Source: Sycobia sp. Sy_11
Taxonomy: Eukaryota > Arthropoda > Insecta > Hymenoptera > Epichrysomallidae
Direction of reading: 5' to 3'
NCBI GenBank assembly: GCA_018907035.1
Contig: JACCIC010000048.1
Span: forward strand, 3,057,501-3,121,500
Length of the DNA stretch: 64,000 nt
Part shown: piece after piece, positions 24,322 through 35,275 of the stretch
Numbering within the stretch: the stretch's first letter is position 1
Layout: each line of letters begins with the position of its first letter
Made by a program: the position numbers and the translations under genes
Notes under the pieces: generated by a model
Databases searched by the model: none
What the model saw: only the letters and a program-made list of their open reading frames with translations
Told to the model about the DNA's origin: nothing

Positions 24322-27300
24322 ATGGCTCCATCGGGCATCTCATTCCTCCAGATTAACTTGCACCACTGCAAAGACGCCTCGGCCGTTATGCTGAGGAGTT
24401 TTGCGGGGGTGCTATCGCTAATCCAAGAACCTTGGATAGTGAAAGGTGCGATCAGGGGTCTAGGGTCGAGGACCGCTTGCATTAGTGACTCAAAGACACT
24501 AAGGCCTAAAGCGTGCATTATGTTTAAAGGACTAAATGTGGTGCCGATGCTCGGTCTCTGTACTGGGGACCTAGCGGTGGCCTCGGCGGAGGTAGTAGGG
24601 ATGGGACGAGTCGTTGTCGCATCTATCTACCTACCGTATGATAACAAAGACAACCCCACTGGGGAGGTTCGGAGACTAGTGGATTACTGTAGAATCAACA
24701 GTCTTCCAATAGTCCTTGGATGTGATGCAAACTCGCACCATAGGGTGTGGGATAGCACTAAGACGAATCCAAGAGGTGTTAAACTACTGAAGTATCTTGC
24801 GGGTACAGACCTCGAGATACTCAATGTAGGCAACACCCCAACTTTCGGAAATAGGCTAAGAGAACATGTAATAGCTATAACTATCTGCTCAACTGGGATA
24901 GCTAATAAGATCCACGGATGTAGGGTGGAGGAGGTGGAGACACTGTCGGACCACTCTCTGATAACATACTCACTGGGGCCATCCAATGAAGAAAAACTAA
25001 CCTGGCTCCGCTATCCTAAGCGCACAGACTGGCAGGGCTACAGAAGATCCGTCGAAACAGCTTTCAAGGATCTAACTGTAGAGATCAGGAACAAGCGAAC
25101 GCTGGAGAATGTCGCGAAGTCCTTTAATGACGCCATCAAACACACCTTTGAGGAAAATTGTCGCCCGAAACGGGCGAGAACCAGGGGAGAGGTTCGATGG
25201 TGGAATAAAAAACTTGACTACCTGAAAGAGAAGACTATGGTCCTCCGGAAGATACCCAGGAGAAAAGGTAGTGATTCTGATTAGACTGCATACAGAGCGT
25301 CCAGGAACAACTACCGAGATGCAGTAAGGTCAGCCAGAGAGACAAGCTGCAGAAAATACTGTGAAAGCATATGCGAGAGTAAGGAAGCGGCTAGGCTGAA
25401 CAGAATCTTGTCGAAGGACCCTGGCGCGGTCCTGGGCATGCTGAAGAGACCCGATGGCAGTTATGCACTATTGGATGAGGAGACTTTGGAATACCTTATC
25501 CAAGTCCACTTCCCTAACTTCAGTAGAAATACTGAACAAGATGACGATACAGTCACAGGAAACGACCACTGGACGGGTTACGCTAAACTGGGAGCTAACC
25601 GAATGGTAGCAAACCAGATTGTTACACCGGACAGTGTCAGATGCGCCATAGGGTCATTTGGCGCATTTAAATCACCGGGACCGGATGAAGTCTACCCGGC
25701 CTTCCTACAAAAAGCCGGGGACTGTATAGTGGGCACGATGACAAGAACGGCGCGAGCAAACATCACTCTCAGTCATATCCCAGCAAGATGGCTAGGGACC
25801 AGGGTGGTATTTATACCTAAAACAGGCAAATGTGGTTATACATTCCCGAAGGATTTTAGACCCATCAGCCTGACATCTTTTATTCCCAAGACTATGGAAA
25901 GGATGATTGATAGATTCGTCAGAGACGACGCCTTGAGAAGAAATCAACTCCATAAGGAGCAACATGCATACTGCACCGGAAGATCCACGGAGACGGCTCT
26001 ATACAGAACCGTATCTGTGATGCGATTTCAGGTGGAGGCTAAAGGGTTTGCCGTAGGTGTCCTCATGGACATCGAAGGAGCCTTTAATTAAACGTTACGT
26101 AAGGTTATCAAGGAGGCCTTAAGTAGGCATGATATCCCTCCGTGCATCAGAGAATGGATAGACCACATGTTAGGAAATCACATCCTGGAAGCAAGCAAAG
26201 GGAGCACGACCTTCCGAGGGGGAATAGGGTCAGGGTGCCCACAAGGGGGCGTCCTGTCCCCGCTCCTATGGTGCCTCGTGATGGACGAGCTCCTAATTAA
26301 GCTGAACAGCATTGGATGTCTGGCGGTGGGTTATGCTGACGAAATAATGCTAATTGCCCGAGGGCCCTTTTCAGATCCCCTTATGGGAGTACTACAGGGT
26401 GCCCTTGAAGTGGTCAACGGATGGTGCAGATGGACCGGTCTCTCGGTTAACCCAGGGAAGACTGAGGTCATAGTCTGTATCAGGAGATATAAATGGAATA
26501 AGAGTTGTGCCTTGACTGTTGGAGGGCATTCTCTGACCTTTAAGAAGCAAGTAAAATACCTAGGTTTGACCATTGATAGCAAACTATTATGGAATAAACA
26601 CCTAGAGTTTGTATCTGGCAAACTAACGATCTGTCTGTGGCAGGTTAGGAGAGTCATAGGCAGGAGGTGGGGCCTCGAGCCAGGTATCATGAAATTGATA
26701 TACGAGGTTGTCCTGAAACTCAGACTAACTTACGGGGCCCTGGTCTGGTGGGAAAGGACGGCTTTGGTGACTGCTAGAAACTCACTTGAGAGACTGAGAA
26801 GCATGGTGGTGAGGAGCATCTTCGAAGCGATTAGATCTACACCTACTGCTGCGCTGGGCATGCTCCTCGAAATAGAGCCATTTCAACTGACCCTGGCGGG
26901 AATGGCTGCAAAAGCCCTCCACAGAGTCAAAAGATCGTTCAAAGAGGTGAGCAGAGAGAGGCCATTACGGCTCCCCCGGGAACTGGACGAAAAGGTGACT
27001 TTACGAATGAATCTCGACACCACGAACAGGAGCTTCCTCTTTGACAAAAAATATAGGGTCAGTATTCCATCCAGAAAGGAATGGGAGAATGAGCTGATAA
27101 GCATCCCCAACATTAAAGAGCTGTGGTATACAGATGGCTCAAAATGTGAAAGGGGTGCAGGTGCAGGAGTGTACCAAAGAAGTAACGGAAAGGGCACAAG
27201 TTTCCCTTTGGGGAAGTACCCTACCGTGTTTCAAGCTGAGCTAGTGACAATCCTGCGGGGAGCTGAGATGGCTGCGGAAGCGGCCCTTGACACCCACATT

Positions 27301-27903
27301 TGCCTCTGCTCAGACAGTAAAGGCGGACTGCAAGCTTTAAGCAGCTACACTACTAGATCCAATCTGGTAAGGGACTATTACGAGGCCTTCGATAGACTGG
27401 CAAATAAGGCAACGGTCACGCTACTATGGGTACCGGACCATTATGGAATTAAAGGGAACATGGTGGCAGATGACCTTGCCAAAATAGAAGCTGGAATTCC
27501 CTATAGTGGCCCTGAGCCGGCTGTAGGAATCTGCAACACCCTCATCAAGGGGGAGATACAGAGGTGAATAACGGAAGAAAACAGCCGACTATGGGAGACA
27601 AATAGAGAGTGCTGGCAGGTTAAAGCCTTCACGTCCACAAATAATATAAAGGACTGAACCAGGATAATCCTTGGCCTCAGTAGAAGAAGGGCAAAATTGC
27701 TCATCGAGATCTTCACAGGTCACGGTAAGATTAACGCCCACATGTGAAGAATGGGTCTCGTGAGAGACCCCTTCTGCCGTTTTTGCTACACAGAGGATGA
27801 AACCCCCTACATCTTCTGTGCCACTGTCCAAATATATCTGAGAAAAGGCGGCGACATTTGGGGGCTTCCTACTTGGAGATTGAGGACATTAAATCCAGTA
27901 TGA
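24322..27903 (+). pseudogene. ORF2 polyprotein: endonuclease, reverse transcriptase, RNase H
   Basis: One frame runs 3.6 kb from an ATG that directly follows the ORF1 stop (TAAATG). In-frame stops lie at 25282, 26089, 27565, 27655 and 27745. Domains in order: an APE-type endonuclease (FLQINLHHCKD, LIQEPW, CDANSHH, LSDHSLITY); reverse transcriptase from about 25640 (SPGPDEVYPAFLQ, FRPISLTSF, GCPQGGVLSPLLW); RNase H (WYTDGSKCERGAG, FQAELV, CSDSKGG, ADDLAK) at about 27120-27490; and a C-terminal zinc motif (CRFCYTEDETPYIFC) near 27775. The polymerase box reads YADE, with GAA at 26341-26343, instead of the usual YADD, so one catalytic Asp is lost. Confidence 0.88.
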
Positions 27904-28035
27904 CGACCGGAATAATTTCATTCTGGGAGGTCTGCCGTTTATAGCGGCTGCTGGTTCAGGGAGGGACGCGAAGGTTTTACCCATGCGTCCGGAGGCCGGA
28001 AAGGCCCAACTCCTTAAAATAAAATAAAATAAAAA

Positions 28036-28365
28036 AAAATAAAAAACGTCACACCTTCTTGAGCATACGAATCCCAAAGTTGGATATGAACGTTCGTTTG
28101 AGCTGACCTGGTATTAATACTTTAAGCGGACTACTTTGAATTAACGTTCGTGATTCAAGACACCATCTAGTGGCCGCTGGTGAAACTAATTGTTGAAGCC
28201 ATTAATTTAATTTATTGAAGAAAGTTAAGCGATTTTCAATAGAAAACATAGCCTATGCCATTCTCAAGAGAATATAGAATCTTTATGTCAAATTTTAGAA
28301 CAATCGGTTTAGTAGTTTTTTCGGTTATCGCGTACAACAAAAACACGCTTTGTCTTTATAAATTA
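28036..28365 (-). mobile_element. Helitron fragment, right of the LOA-like insertion, with 5' end
   Basis: Continuation of the copy begun at 22541. It shares CAAAGTTGGATATGAACGTT, CTAGTGGCCGCTGGTGAAAC and AACAATCGGTTTAGTAGTTT with the other copies. On the minus strand it begins TCATAATTTATAAAGAC, with A immediately before, as expected for an A|T insertion site. Confidence 0.75.
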
Positions 28366-28375
28366 TGATAGTATG

Positions 28376-28576
28376 AAGTATGATATGATATGGTATGATA
28401 TGATATGATATGATATGATATAATATGATATAATATTATATGATATGATATGATATGATATGATATGATATGATATGATATGATATGATATGATATGATA
28501 TGATATGATATGATATGATATGATATGATATGATATGATATGATATGATATGATATGATATGATATGATATGATAT
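28376..28576. repeat. 200-bp TATGA pentanucleotide microsatellite
   Basis: About 40 units of ATATG/TATGA with few interruptions, adjacent to the Helitron 5' end. Shorter tracts of the same unit abut the 5' ends of the Helitrons at 21460 and 47118. Confidence 0.95.
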
Positions 28577-30529
28577 GTGCAAGACCCCGAGGCGATCGCA
28601 GTTATTGACTGATCTGTGGATTTCTCCGGGAGGCCTAATAAGAGACTAGTGGATCACAGAATAAAAGTAGATTATTAGATTTCAATACGTTTAGATATCA
28701 ATGGATATTTGATATACATCATTGCTTAAAGTTAGATAATGAACATAAAAAAAATTAATCGTGAGAGCTCTCATTTAAGGAAAATTCTATGATTAAGCAA
28801 ATGTCACAAACCATTCATTTGAATTTTTTGGTAATAAATATTTTTGATACCAAAGCAAAAGACAACTATTGATAAACACAAGTTGAAGTCAACAACTATT
28901 CCGGAATAGTTTACGACGTTATTCAAATAGACGATCTTTAATTTAAAAAAACTTTGAAATTACTTAACTGATCACGAATAATTGTTGCTGCAATTGAAGT
29001 TGAATTATTTTGTAAATGTTATATATCTTCATTATATATCAATTAAGTACAAGATGCGTTTTGTATATAAAAATAAAATTTCAAATTTAATAATATTATT
29101 ATTCATTCTCGGTGTTGATTACATATGCTTTCATTGCTTTCTGAAAATTAATTGAAAACATTGAATAATCTACATAAAACTTCAAAACAATTTGTATCAC
29201 TTGTGTACGTGTAAATAGTTATTGAACTGTTATAATATGGTTAGACTAAAGGCAATACTGGTCGCAGACTATACAGTAAGACTTGAGATAGAGAAATCTA
29301 TTCTACTTTATTAAACCACGATCTACATAAATGATCTTCGAACTGCCAGTTCGAGTTCGATTCATATGTATAATATAAACCTTATCGATACCATCATGTT
29401 ACCCTTGTTCTTAATATGAAGGGAATATTTCCGTAGTAATAGTTATGCATTGCACAAAGTTAGCTGATTAATATTTACATAGAAGAAAAATTGTTTTGAC
29501 TTTATGAGCAATGTAATAAAAAGGGAATCTTTATAAAAAAGCTATCATAGTTAGATAATTAGAAACATTTATTTCTATATAAAACAAAGTACTTTGTAGT
29601 TAATTCATTTATTGATTACATAATGCAACTGATAATGATAAGTATAACAAATAATTGAACTTCAACTTTATTAGTAATTATTCATAAGTGTTTGCATACT
29701 TTTTGCACTTTAAGGAAGTTTTTGTTTAAATATAAAAAACTTCTATCTAATGTAATGTCGTAAAATCTGGAATATGATAATTTTCTTAATATTTTTAGAA
29801 AGTATAAACAGGTATGTATTTTTTCCAATTTTTGAATGTAATGAAATGTAATTAAAAAATATTCTGACGTTCAAAGCTAAAGTAAACTTATGTATTGAGT
29901 TCAAAATAGATTTTGAATCTGTTATTGTCTTTAATTGCAATTTACTTGAGTTCTATATGTAACTTCATTGAAATAGTTCAAAATAAAACCACGCACAGAC
30001 AAGAAGTAGATGAAAGTTGTTATATGCTATTGGAAATGAATAATATTTATTTTATAACATCAGAGCAGCAGAGTAAGAACATGTTGAGCGTCATGCTTAC
30101 CTATTGCATCAAATATTTGATCATCAAGAAACAAGATAATAAAAGTTTCGTTCAAATATGTGACCCAAAGATGATACATTCGCCGGGTTAAACGAAAATT
30201 TTGGTTTAATAGCCATCACTGAAACATTTTTAAAAGCCAAAGTTCAAATAAGCACATTTATTTAATCTAATTAGACAGTAAATAGACTAGATAATTCGCT
30301 GTACTCGTAAGCTCATCACTTTTAATTGCTTTCCCTTTTTCAAATAGGAAAGTTTTGATCCCTATTGGTTGAAACAAAAAAGTGACTGATATGATGCAGC
30401 TTATCAGATAGAAATTGTTACTGTTATCTTATACATTTTGTATGTATTGAAATGCAATTCTAAGTCTATAATTTTTTATAATAACTTGTGATGAAGGTCA
30501 TAATGAGCAACGGCCTCTACCCCGGGTAC
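28577..30529. other. AT-rich DNA, no gene seen
   Basis: Apart from about 100 less AT-rich bases after the microsatellite (28577-28680), this is unstructured AT-rich DNA. The 92-codon frame at 29913-30191 has no recognised domain. Confidence 0.6.
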
Positions 30530-30917
30530 CTCGGAAGAAGGTGTGCGTATTAGCGACTAATAGCCATTTTCTACTTCTTTCGAGGTGCTGCCGAACGAAG
30601 CCATAGCAAAGAAGAGAGGAGCAACGATAACAAGCCCGAACCGATACGCGCGCACGCGTTGTATATGTATCAGGAGCGAGAAGGGTATGCCGCCGCCACG
30701 CGAAAGAGCCGAGAGACGGATTATTGCGCGTTCGACCGTTGAGTTACACAGAGTTTCCCGGGTTTTTCTTCCTGTTCTAGTAACGATTATTGTGAGTTAT
30801 TGATCCTAGAGATGTGATTTTGAGTCAAACAACGCGTTTGAAGTGCTTGTCGAGAACGAAGTGCGAAGCAACCGCGAAGTCGACGAGCGAGCTGACCATC
30901 AGCTTGGCCGACCACGA
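30530..30917 (+). promoter_or_regulatory. CpG-rich region, possible 5' UTR or promoter of a host gene
   Basis: Composition changes abruptly here from AT-rich to CpG-rich (for example CCGATACGCGCGCACGCGTT at about 30640). There is no long frame before the ATG at 30918. A CpG-dense leader before a first exon is typical of active promoters in insects that keep CpGs unmethylated at promoters. The promoter role is an inference; no TATA box is clear. Confidence 0.3.
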
Positions 30918-31086
30918 ATGGTGTCGGGCGAGATGGACGATAGCGGCTCACCCGAGCTGATCATCACCAGCCCGAACCAGTGGAGTGCTGTCGCGGTTCA
31001 TCCAAACCGAATGTTACAGTCTGCAGAAGAAGAGGGAGTACGAGCACCAACCGCGCCTTCGATCAACAGCGGTGATAGCATATACG
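30918..31086 (+). CDS. candidate first coding exon of an unidentified host gene
   Basis: An ATG at 30918 opens a frame of 56 codons plus one base that ends at TATACG|GTGAGT, a consensus splice donor at 31087. The peptide starts MVSGEMDDSGSPELIITS and continues with a Ser/Glu-rich, apparently unstructured stretch without transposon motifs. Codon use is GC-rich, unlike neighbouring AT-rich DNA. I do not recognise the protein, and no following exon is recognised downstream in the window. Alternative: the frame continues unspliced to a stop at 31221-31223, and the whole block could be the leader or gag start of the Gypsy element that follows. Confidence 0.3.
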
Positions 31087-31786
31087 GTGAGTACCGACGG
31101 CCAACAAATGCAGAGTGTAAGCCCGGGCCACGGACCACGGTGCGACGGCGGCGTATAAGCGGAACGAGCCACAAGCACGAGGACGAGAGCGTTGTCCGAG
31201 GAGAAGAGACGACGGCTCACTAATGAAGACCGCGAGCTAGCGTGTGTGTGCATTGAAGAGAGAGAGAGGAGAGAGACAGAATCGGATAGTGAAACCGGGA
31301 GGTAGAGAGAGAATCGGATAGCGAAGCCGGAAGTGCGAGAGAGAGAGAGAGCGATAGAGTGCTTGTGCATCGCGTAGCCGAGGTGCGTGTACGCCTCGAG
31401 CCCGAGAGTGCGTGTGCACGGATACGAGCGTGCATGAGAGTGAGAGAGAGAATACTGCGGAAGGTGCTGTACATTCGTGAGAATAAACGAAACTCTGATA
31501 GTGAGCGAGGCGTTATTATTGATAGCGGTCTCTGGCATGTCGCAGAGAGATGGACATAGAGGGTTATCACCATGGGTGCCATATTGAAGCAACGATGTGT
31601 ATTGGCCATCCAGATGGATATGGGCATACGGGCAAGACCGGCGACCAACGGGATGGCACACGAGTTTAGCCCGCGACACACAGCCGCCGGGACCGATACC
31701 GCGGATACCGATGAAGATCCCTGCGCCAGGAGGTACGGACCAGATTGTACGTTTGGTGCATCCGTCAGCCTCACAATATAATATAA

Positions 31787-32929
31787 TGGAGCGTAGCCTC
31801 AGCCTGACCAGAAGTGTATTAGGGGGACAAAAAGCACCGATACCAGCGAGAAGTGAGGGAGGTCTTACCGAATTAAAACGGACCACGGAAACGCCCGACA
31901 ACGACAACCAACAAACAGATGCACCTGGGACTAGCGGGTGAACGAAACAGAAAAAAGAATTTCAAAAGACAGTACGCCATCGAACGAACCCGCTAGAGCT
32001 AATAGAGAAGATGCCAACACGGAGCGTAGACGAGAAACCAGGAAATCGAGAGGCAATGCGGCATACTCAAAAGAACAAGTGCATCAACGGTAGCATTCCG
32101 AATTACCATCCGGCCAACAATTCAGAGGCTATAGCTCGTCCGAGTAGTCATCAGACAGCCAGAGCGAGGTATTTCGGCCTGTAGACAACAGTGCTGAAGA
32201 AAACCAGATTGATGGAAGACACTCGGAATGTAAGTCCGCACGAAGCCCGTTGAGAGAAAGGCCGCAAGATAGAAAGCAACGATCACCTCAAATGGTACAT
32301 AGCCAGATACGACACTGCAAGGCTGAGAATAAAATTGGCAGGTGAATACTATGACGACCCAGAGAAATATTTAGAACAATTAATCGACTGCCAAAGAAGT
32401 TTGGGAATATTGGAAGAAGCCCTGCTCAAAGCTATGCCATGCACCATACGCCGCGGAGATCGAAGCTGGTTTAGGAGCATTCGAGATAAAGTGCATACGT
32501 TGCGAGATTTCAAGTGACGTGCGGCAACAGTACTCGAAGACACTGGATCGGGATGAACTATGGAGCGAATTGAAAGTACAGACCCAAGATGATGGCGAAA
32601 CCATCACGCAGTATCTGGTAAGGCTAAACATCATTATCCGCCGATTCAAGAGGAAACATTCGGTGCGACGGCTATTGAAGATAGTCTATCCCAATCTACG
32701 GCCGATATATAGAAAATATTTAAGAGAAAAAGCCATATATACACTGGGTCACTTAGAGAAGTATGGTCGTAGATTAGAGAGGAAAATCGACTACGATAAA
32801 AGATATACTCCGCCTCCACCGAAGGACAAATGTCAGATACTGCAGGCTGTCCATCATGCACCTAAAGATATGTCAAAGAAACCCACGCCTCTGGACACGA
32901 AGAGCACGCGTACTTGGGCTACGTTTTAG
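31787..32929 (+). pseudogene. Gypsy gag, frameshifted
   Basis: A possible start at 31787 (MERSLSLTRSVLGG) leads to a decayed N-terminal region. The recognisable gag capsid-like part is 32335-32517 (YYDDPEKYLEQLIDCQRSLG) and then, one frame over, 32519-32929 (ELWSELKVQTQDDGETITQY). At least one frameshift, near 32515, separates them, and stops lie upstream. The Leu-rich helical pattern and the order before RT/RNase H pieces support gag. No zinc knuckle is seen at this end. Confidence 0.6.
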
Positions 32930-33124
32930 ATCTAGAGAGGCTACGAACAAACTCGGAGAAGGTCATGCCCGTCTTGGAATACGCAGCACCCAAGAATAAG
33001 CGGCAGTTCCGACGATTCCTGGACATGGTAAATTATACGACGTCCGAGAAGGAGTGCCTAGCACTCATCTGGGCTATCAAGAAACTGCGTCCGTACCTTG
33101 AAGGTTATCATTTTAAGGCCATAA
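32904..33124 (+). pseudogene. Gypsy RT-RNase H remnant with internal deletion
   Basis: The piece encodes the end of the RT thumb/connection ([20 protein letters not shown]) fused directly to late RNase H ([20 protein letters not shown], then GYHFKAITD). The polymerase core and early RNase H are missing, so an internal deletion preceded or accompanied decay. The frame is then broken by the R1-type insertion. Confidence 0.75.
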
Positions 33125-33127
33125 CGG

Positions 33128-34812
33128 ATGGGCACCATTCGAACAGCACTGTCGACCATCAGGCAGGACCTGATCAACATCTACAACTCGTGCTTGAGAT
33201 TTTCGGTCTTCCCTAATGAGTGTAAGGTTGGTCAAGTTGTCACAATCCGAAAGGGTGAGGACAAAGAACCTGAGGACCTTGCGTCCTACAGGCCCATTTG
33301 CCTTTTGCCACTGCTCGGCAAAACCCTTGAGTCTCTGATACTGAACAAATTAAACAGGATCATCGAAACTAGGTTATCTTCAAGACAGTACGGCGTCAGG
33401 AGAGGGCATTCCACTAAGGACGCCATTGTTCAGTTGTGTAGGTCTGTGAGTGAATCGAGCAGAAAATATGTTGTAGCAATCTTCCTGGACATCAAGGGTG
33501 CCTTCGACAAAGTCTGGCGTCGCGCTGTGCTAACAGCATTGAAAAGCAAATCATGCCCCAGGAATCTCTACAAACTGATAAAAGATTACCTGAGGGCCGT
33601 TGAGTCCTCATGCGGGATGGCTTTAAAAAAGTACAACTTAGGGTCAGTCAAGGATGCCCGCAGGGATCCGTACTTGGCCCAACTCTATGGAACCTAGTTC
33701 TAGATCCCGTTCTTTGGCAGCTCTCAAGACTAGGGTGCGAAGTCATTGCGTATGCAGACGACATTGCACTCCTAGTGGAGGGAGATTCACGAAGGCAGAT
33801 CGAAAGAAATGGCCAGAGTTACATTGAAGAAGTGGAATCCTGGTGTCGCCTAAATAAAATGATGCTGGCCTCTCATAAGTGTGGAATATTGATTTTGAGA
33901 GGTCACCTTCACCCGAAAATCTCCCCCCCGAATTATGGTCAACAACTCGAGGATAAAGAGATTAGAAGGCGTACGATATCTTGGAATCCACTTCGGCGAA
34001 CATCTTACAATCGGTTGCCATTTGAAAGCGGTACAGTCCAAATGTGTGGACTTGTTTAACAGGATTGGACGCCTGGCAAGATGGGAATGTGGTCTGAAAT
34101 TTAAGGCGCTTAGTACTATCTATACCGGGCTGTTCACACCTGTCGCTACTTACGCAGCGGCAGGATGGCACGATTTGATGTCTGTAAAACTGCAACGCAA
34201 GTTGGCAAGTACTCAAAGACACGCGCTCATTAGAGTCACCGGTGCGTACAGAACCACCTCAACAAACTCTCTAGCAGTGATAGCGGGAAAACTCCCCATC
34301 GCGCTAGAATGCAGGCGTAGAGCGGAGCTGTACGCGAACCGTGAAAATGCAGCGTGACCTGAGGATCAATGTCCTGCCGCGAGAGAGATATCTGAAAGAT
34401 ATCTCGATGACTGGCAGAAAATGTGGAATAACTCGACAATAGGTAGACTGACACATTCTTACCTTCCTAGTGTCAGAGATAGGATAAAGGCAGATTGGAT
34501 CGGGCCATCGCGATGGTGAATTCAGTTCCTCACTGGGCATGGTGACTTCGGGTCATATTTCTCTCGCTTTCATCTGAGAGAGAGAGAGAGAGCGATACAT
34601 GCACATATGGGGAGGTGGACACACCTGAGCACATCCTGACCGTCTGTCCCAAATATCAGGAAATTAGGATCAGGTTCCAGAGAGATAACAATACCTCCAT
34701 TGAGATCAAAGCTCTATTGAGCCAAGCACACTATAATGCGCTTGAAACTCTAGTAAAAGAGCTCCTACAGGCAAAGGAGTCTCTCGAAGGAGTCTCTAGA
34801 GCATCTGCTTGA
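33128..34812 (+). pseudogene. R1-type reverse transcriptase, several frameshifts
   Basis: Three overlapping frames carry successive parts of one RT. 33128-33697 has SYRPICLLPLLGKTLESLIL and IFLDIKGAFDKVWR. 33610-34059 has GCPQGSVLGPTLWNL and an intact YADD at 33751-33762. 33935-34357 has VRYLGIHFGEHLTIGCHLK and the connection region. A final piece before 34812 carries a CCHC-type terminal motif (CTYGEVDTPEHILTVC) typical of R1-clade proteins. No RNase H follows. A GA microsatellite interrupts the region at about 34577. The RT signature and terminal zinc motif support R1 rather than Jockey. Confidence 0.8.
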
Positions 34813-35274
34813 AGCAAATGCAGTAGAGGAACCTGAATAGGTAGGTAGGGAACTGGCAGTTGTAAATAAAGAGAACATATACAAAAACAAGAGGATCATA
34901 TACAATAAAGATTATACATAAGCGGCAAATATACACTGACAAAGTCGACCGGCGCCATATACCAGTCCACAAAACTGCAAATAAAGAGACTGAATCTAAT
35001 CACCAAGATAATTATTTTTAACGTATACACTGGTCTACAAAGTGCAATAAATAATTAGCAATAAGCAAAACCAGCCTTTACACTGGTTACAACTCTAGTC
35101 TGGCAAGGAACCCACTATAAACTGTAGGTCCACAAAAGTCGCAATGATGTACAGATCTGCACCAATAAGAAAAGATCAGCAACAACGCATAGCTCTGGAA
35201 CACAACCGGCCGAAAAAAGCGAAAGCTAGGTCCGGTCCGGAATGTTTATGTTCAACAAAGCATAACTGAGCGAC
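34813..35274 (+). other. 3' untranslated tail of the R1-type element
   Basis: About 460 bases without a reading frame, between the end of the R1-type coding part and the resumption of Gypsy integrase. Several CAAAAACAAGAG / AATAAAG-like A-rich stretches and AATAAA-type hexamers occur. Confidence 0.55.
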
Positions 35275-35275
35275 T

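Larger units (their letters stand above)
22767..28047 (+). mobile_element. LOA/I-like non-LTR retrotransposon with RNase H, full-length but decayed
   Basis: A 5.3-kb element lies inside a Helitron copy. Flanking short repeats GTCATACCTCC (left, about 22763) and GTCACACCTTC (right, about 28049) look like an imperfect 11-bp target duplication in a sequence that is single-copy in the uninterrupted Helitron at about 46798. It has a 5' leader, an ORF1, an ORF2 with endonuclease, reverse transcriptase, RNase H and a terminal CCHC motif, and a TAAAA-repeat tail at 28013-28047. An RNase H domain after RT places it with the LOA, I and related groups rather than R1 or Jockey; LOA is my best guess. ORF1 has a frameshift and ORF2 several stops. 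Confidence 0.85.
33125..35274 (+). mobile_element. 5'-truncated R1-clade non-LTR retrotransposon
   Basis: Inserted into the RNase H region of the Gypsy element. It begins inside the reverse transcriptase and ends with a long non-coding tail whose last 162 bases (35113-35274) are repeated at 128-288. Both copies stop at the same base (GAGCGAC), which defines the element 3' end. No A-tail is present. No endonuclease domain remains. Confidence 0.7.

Noticed and set aside
30843..31223. Unspliced reading of the 30.8-31.2 kb frame as a 126-residue protein
   Set aside because: The frame start at 30843 is GTG, not ATG. The consensus donor at 31087 gives a better model from ATG 30918, although the unspliced alternative is not excluded.
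31014..31907. 297-codon minus-strand frame rich in Leu-Ser
   Set aside because: It is antisense to the candidate exon and the Gypsy leader, and its Leu-Ser runs come from GA microsatellite tracts.
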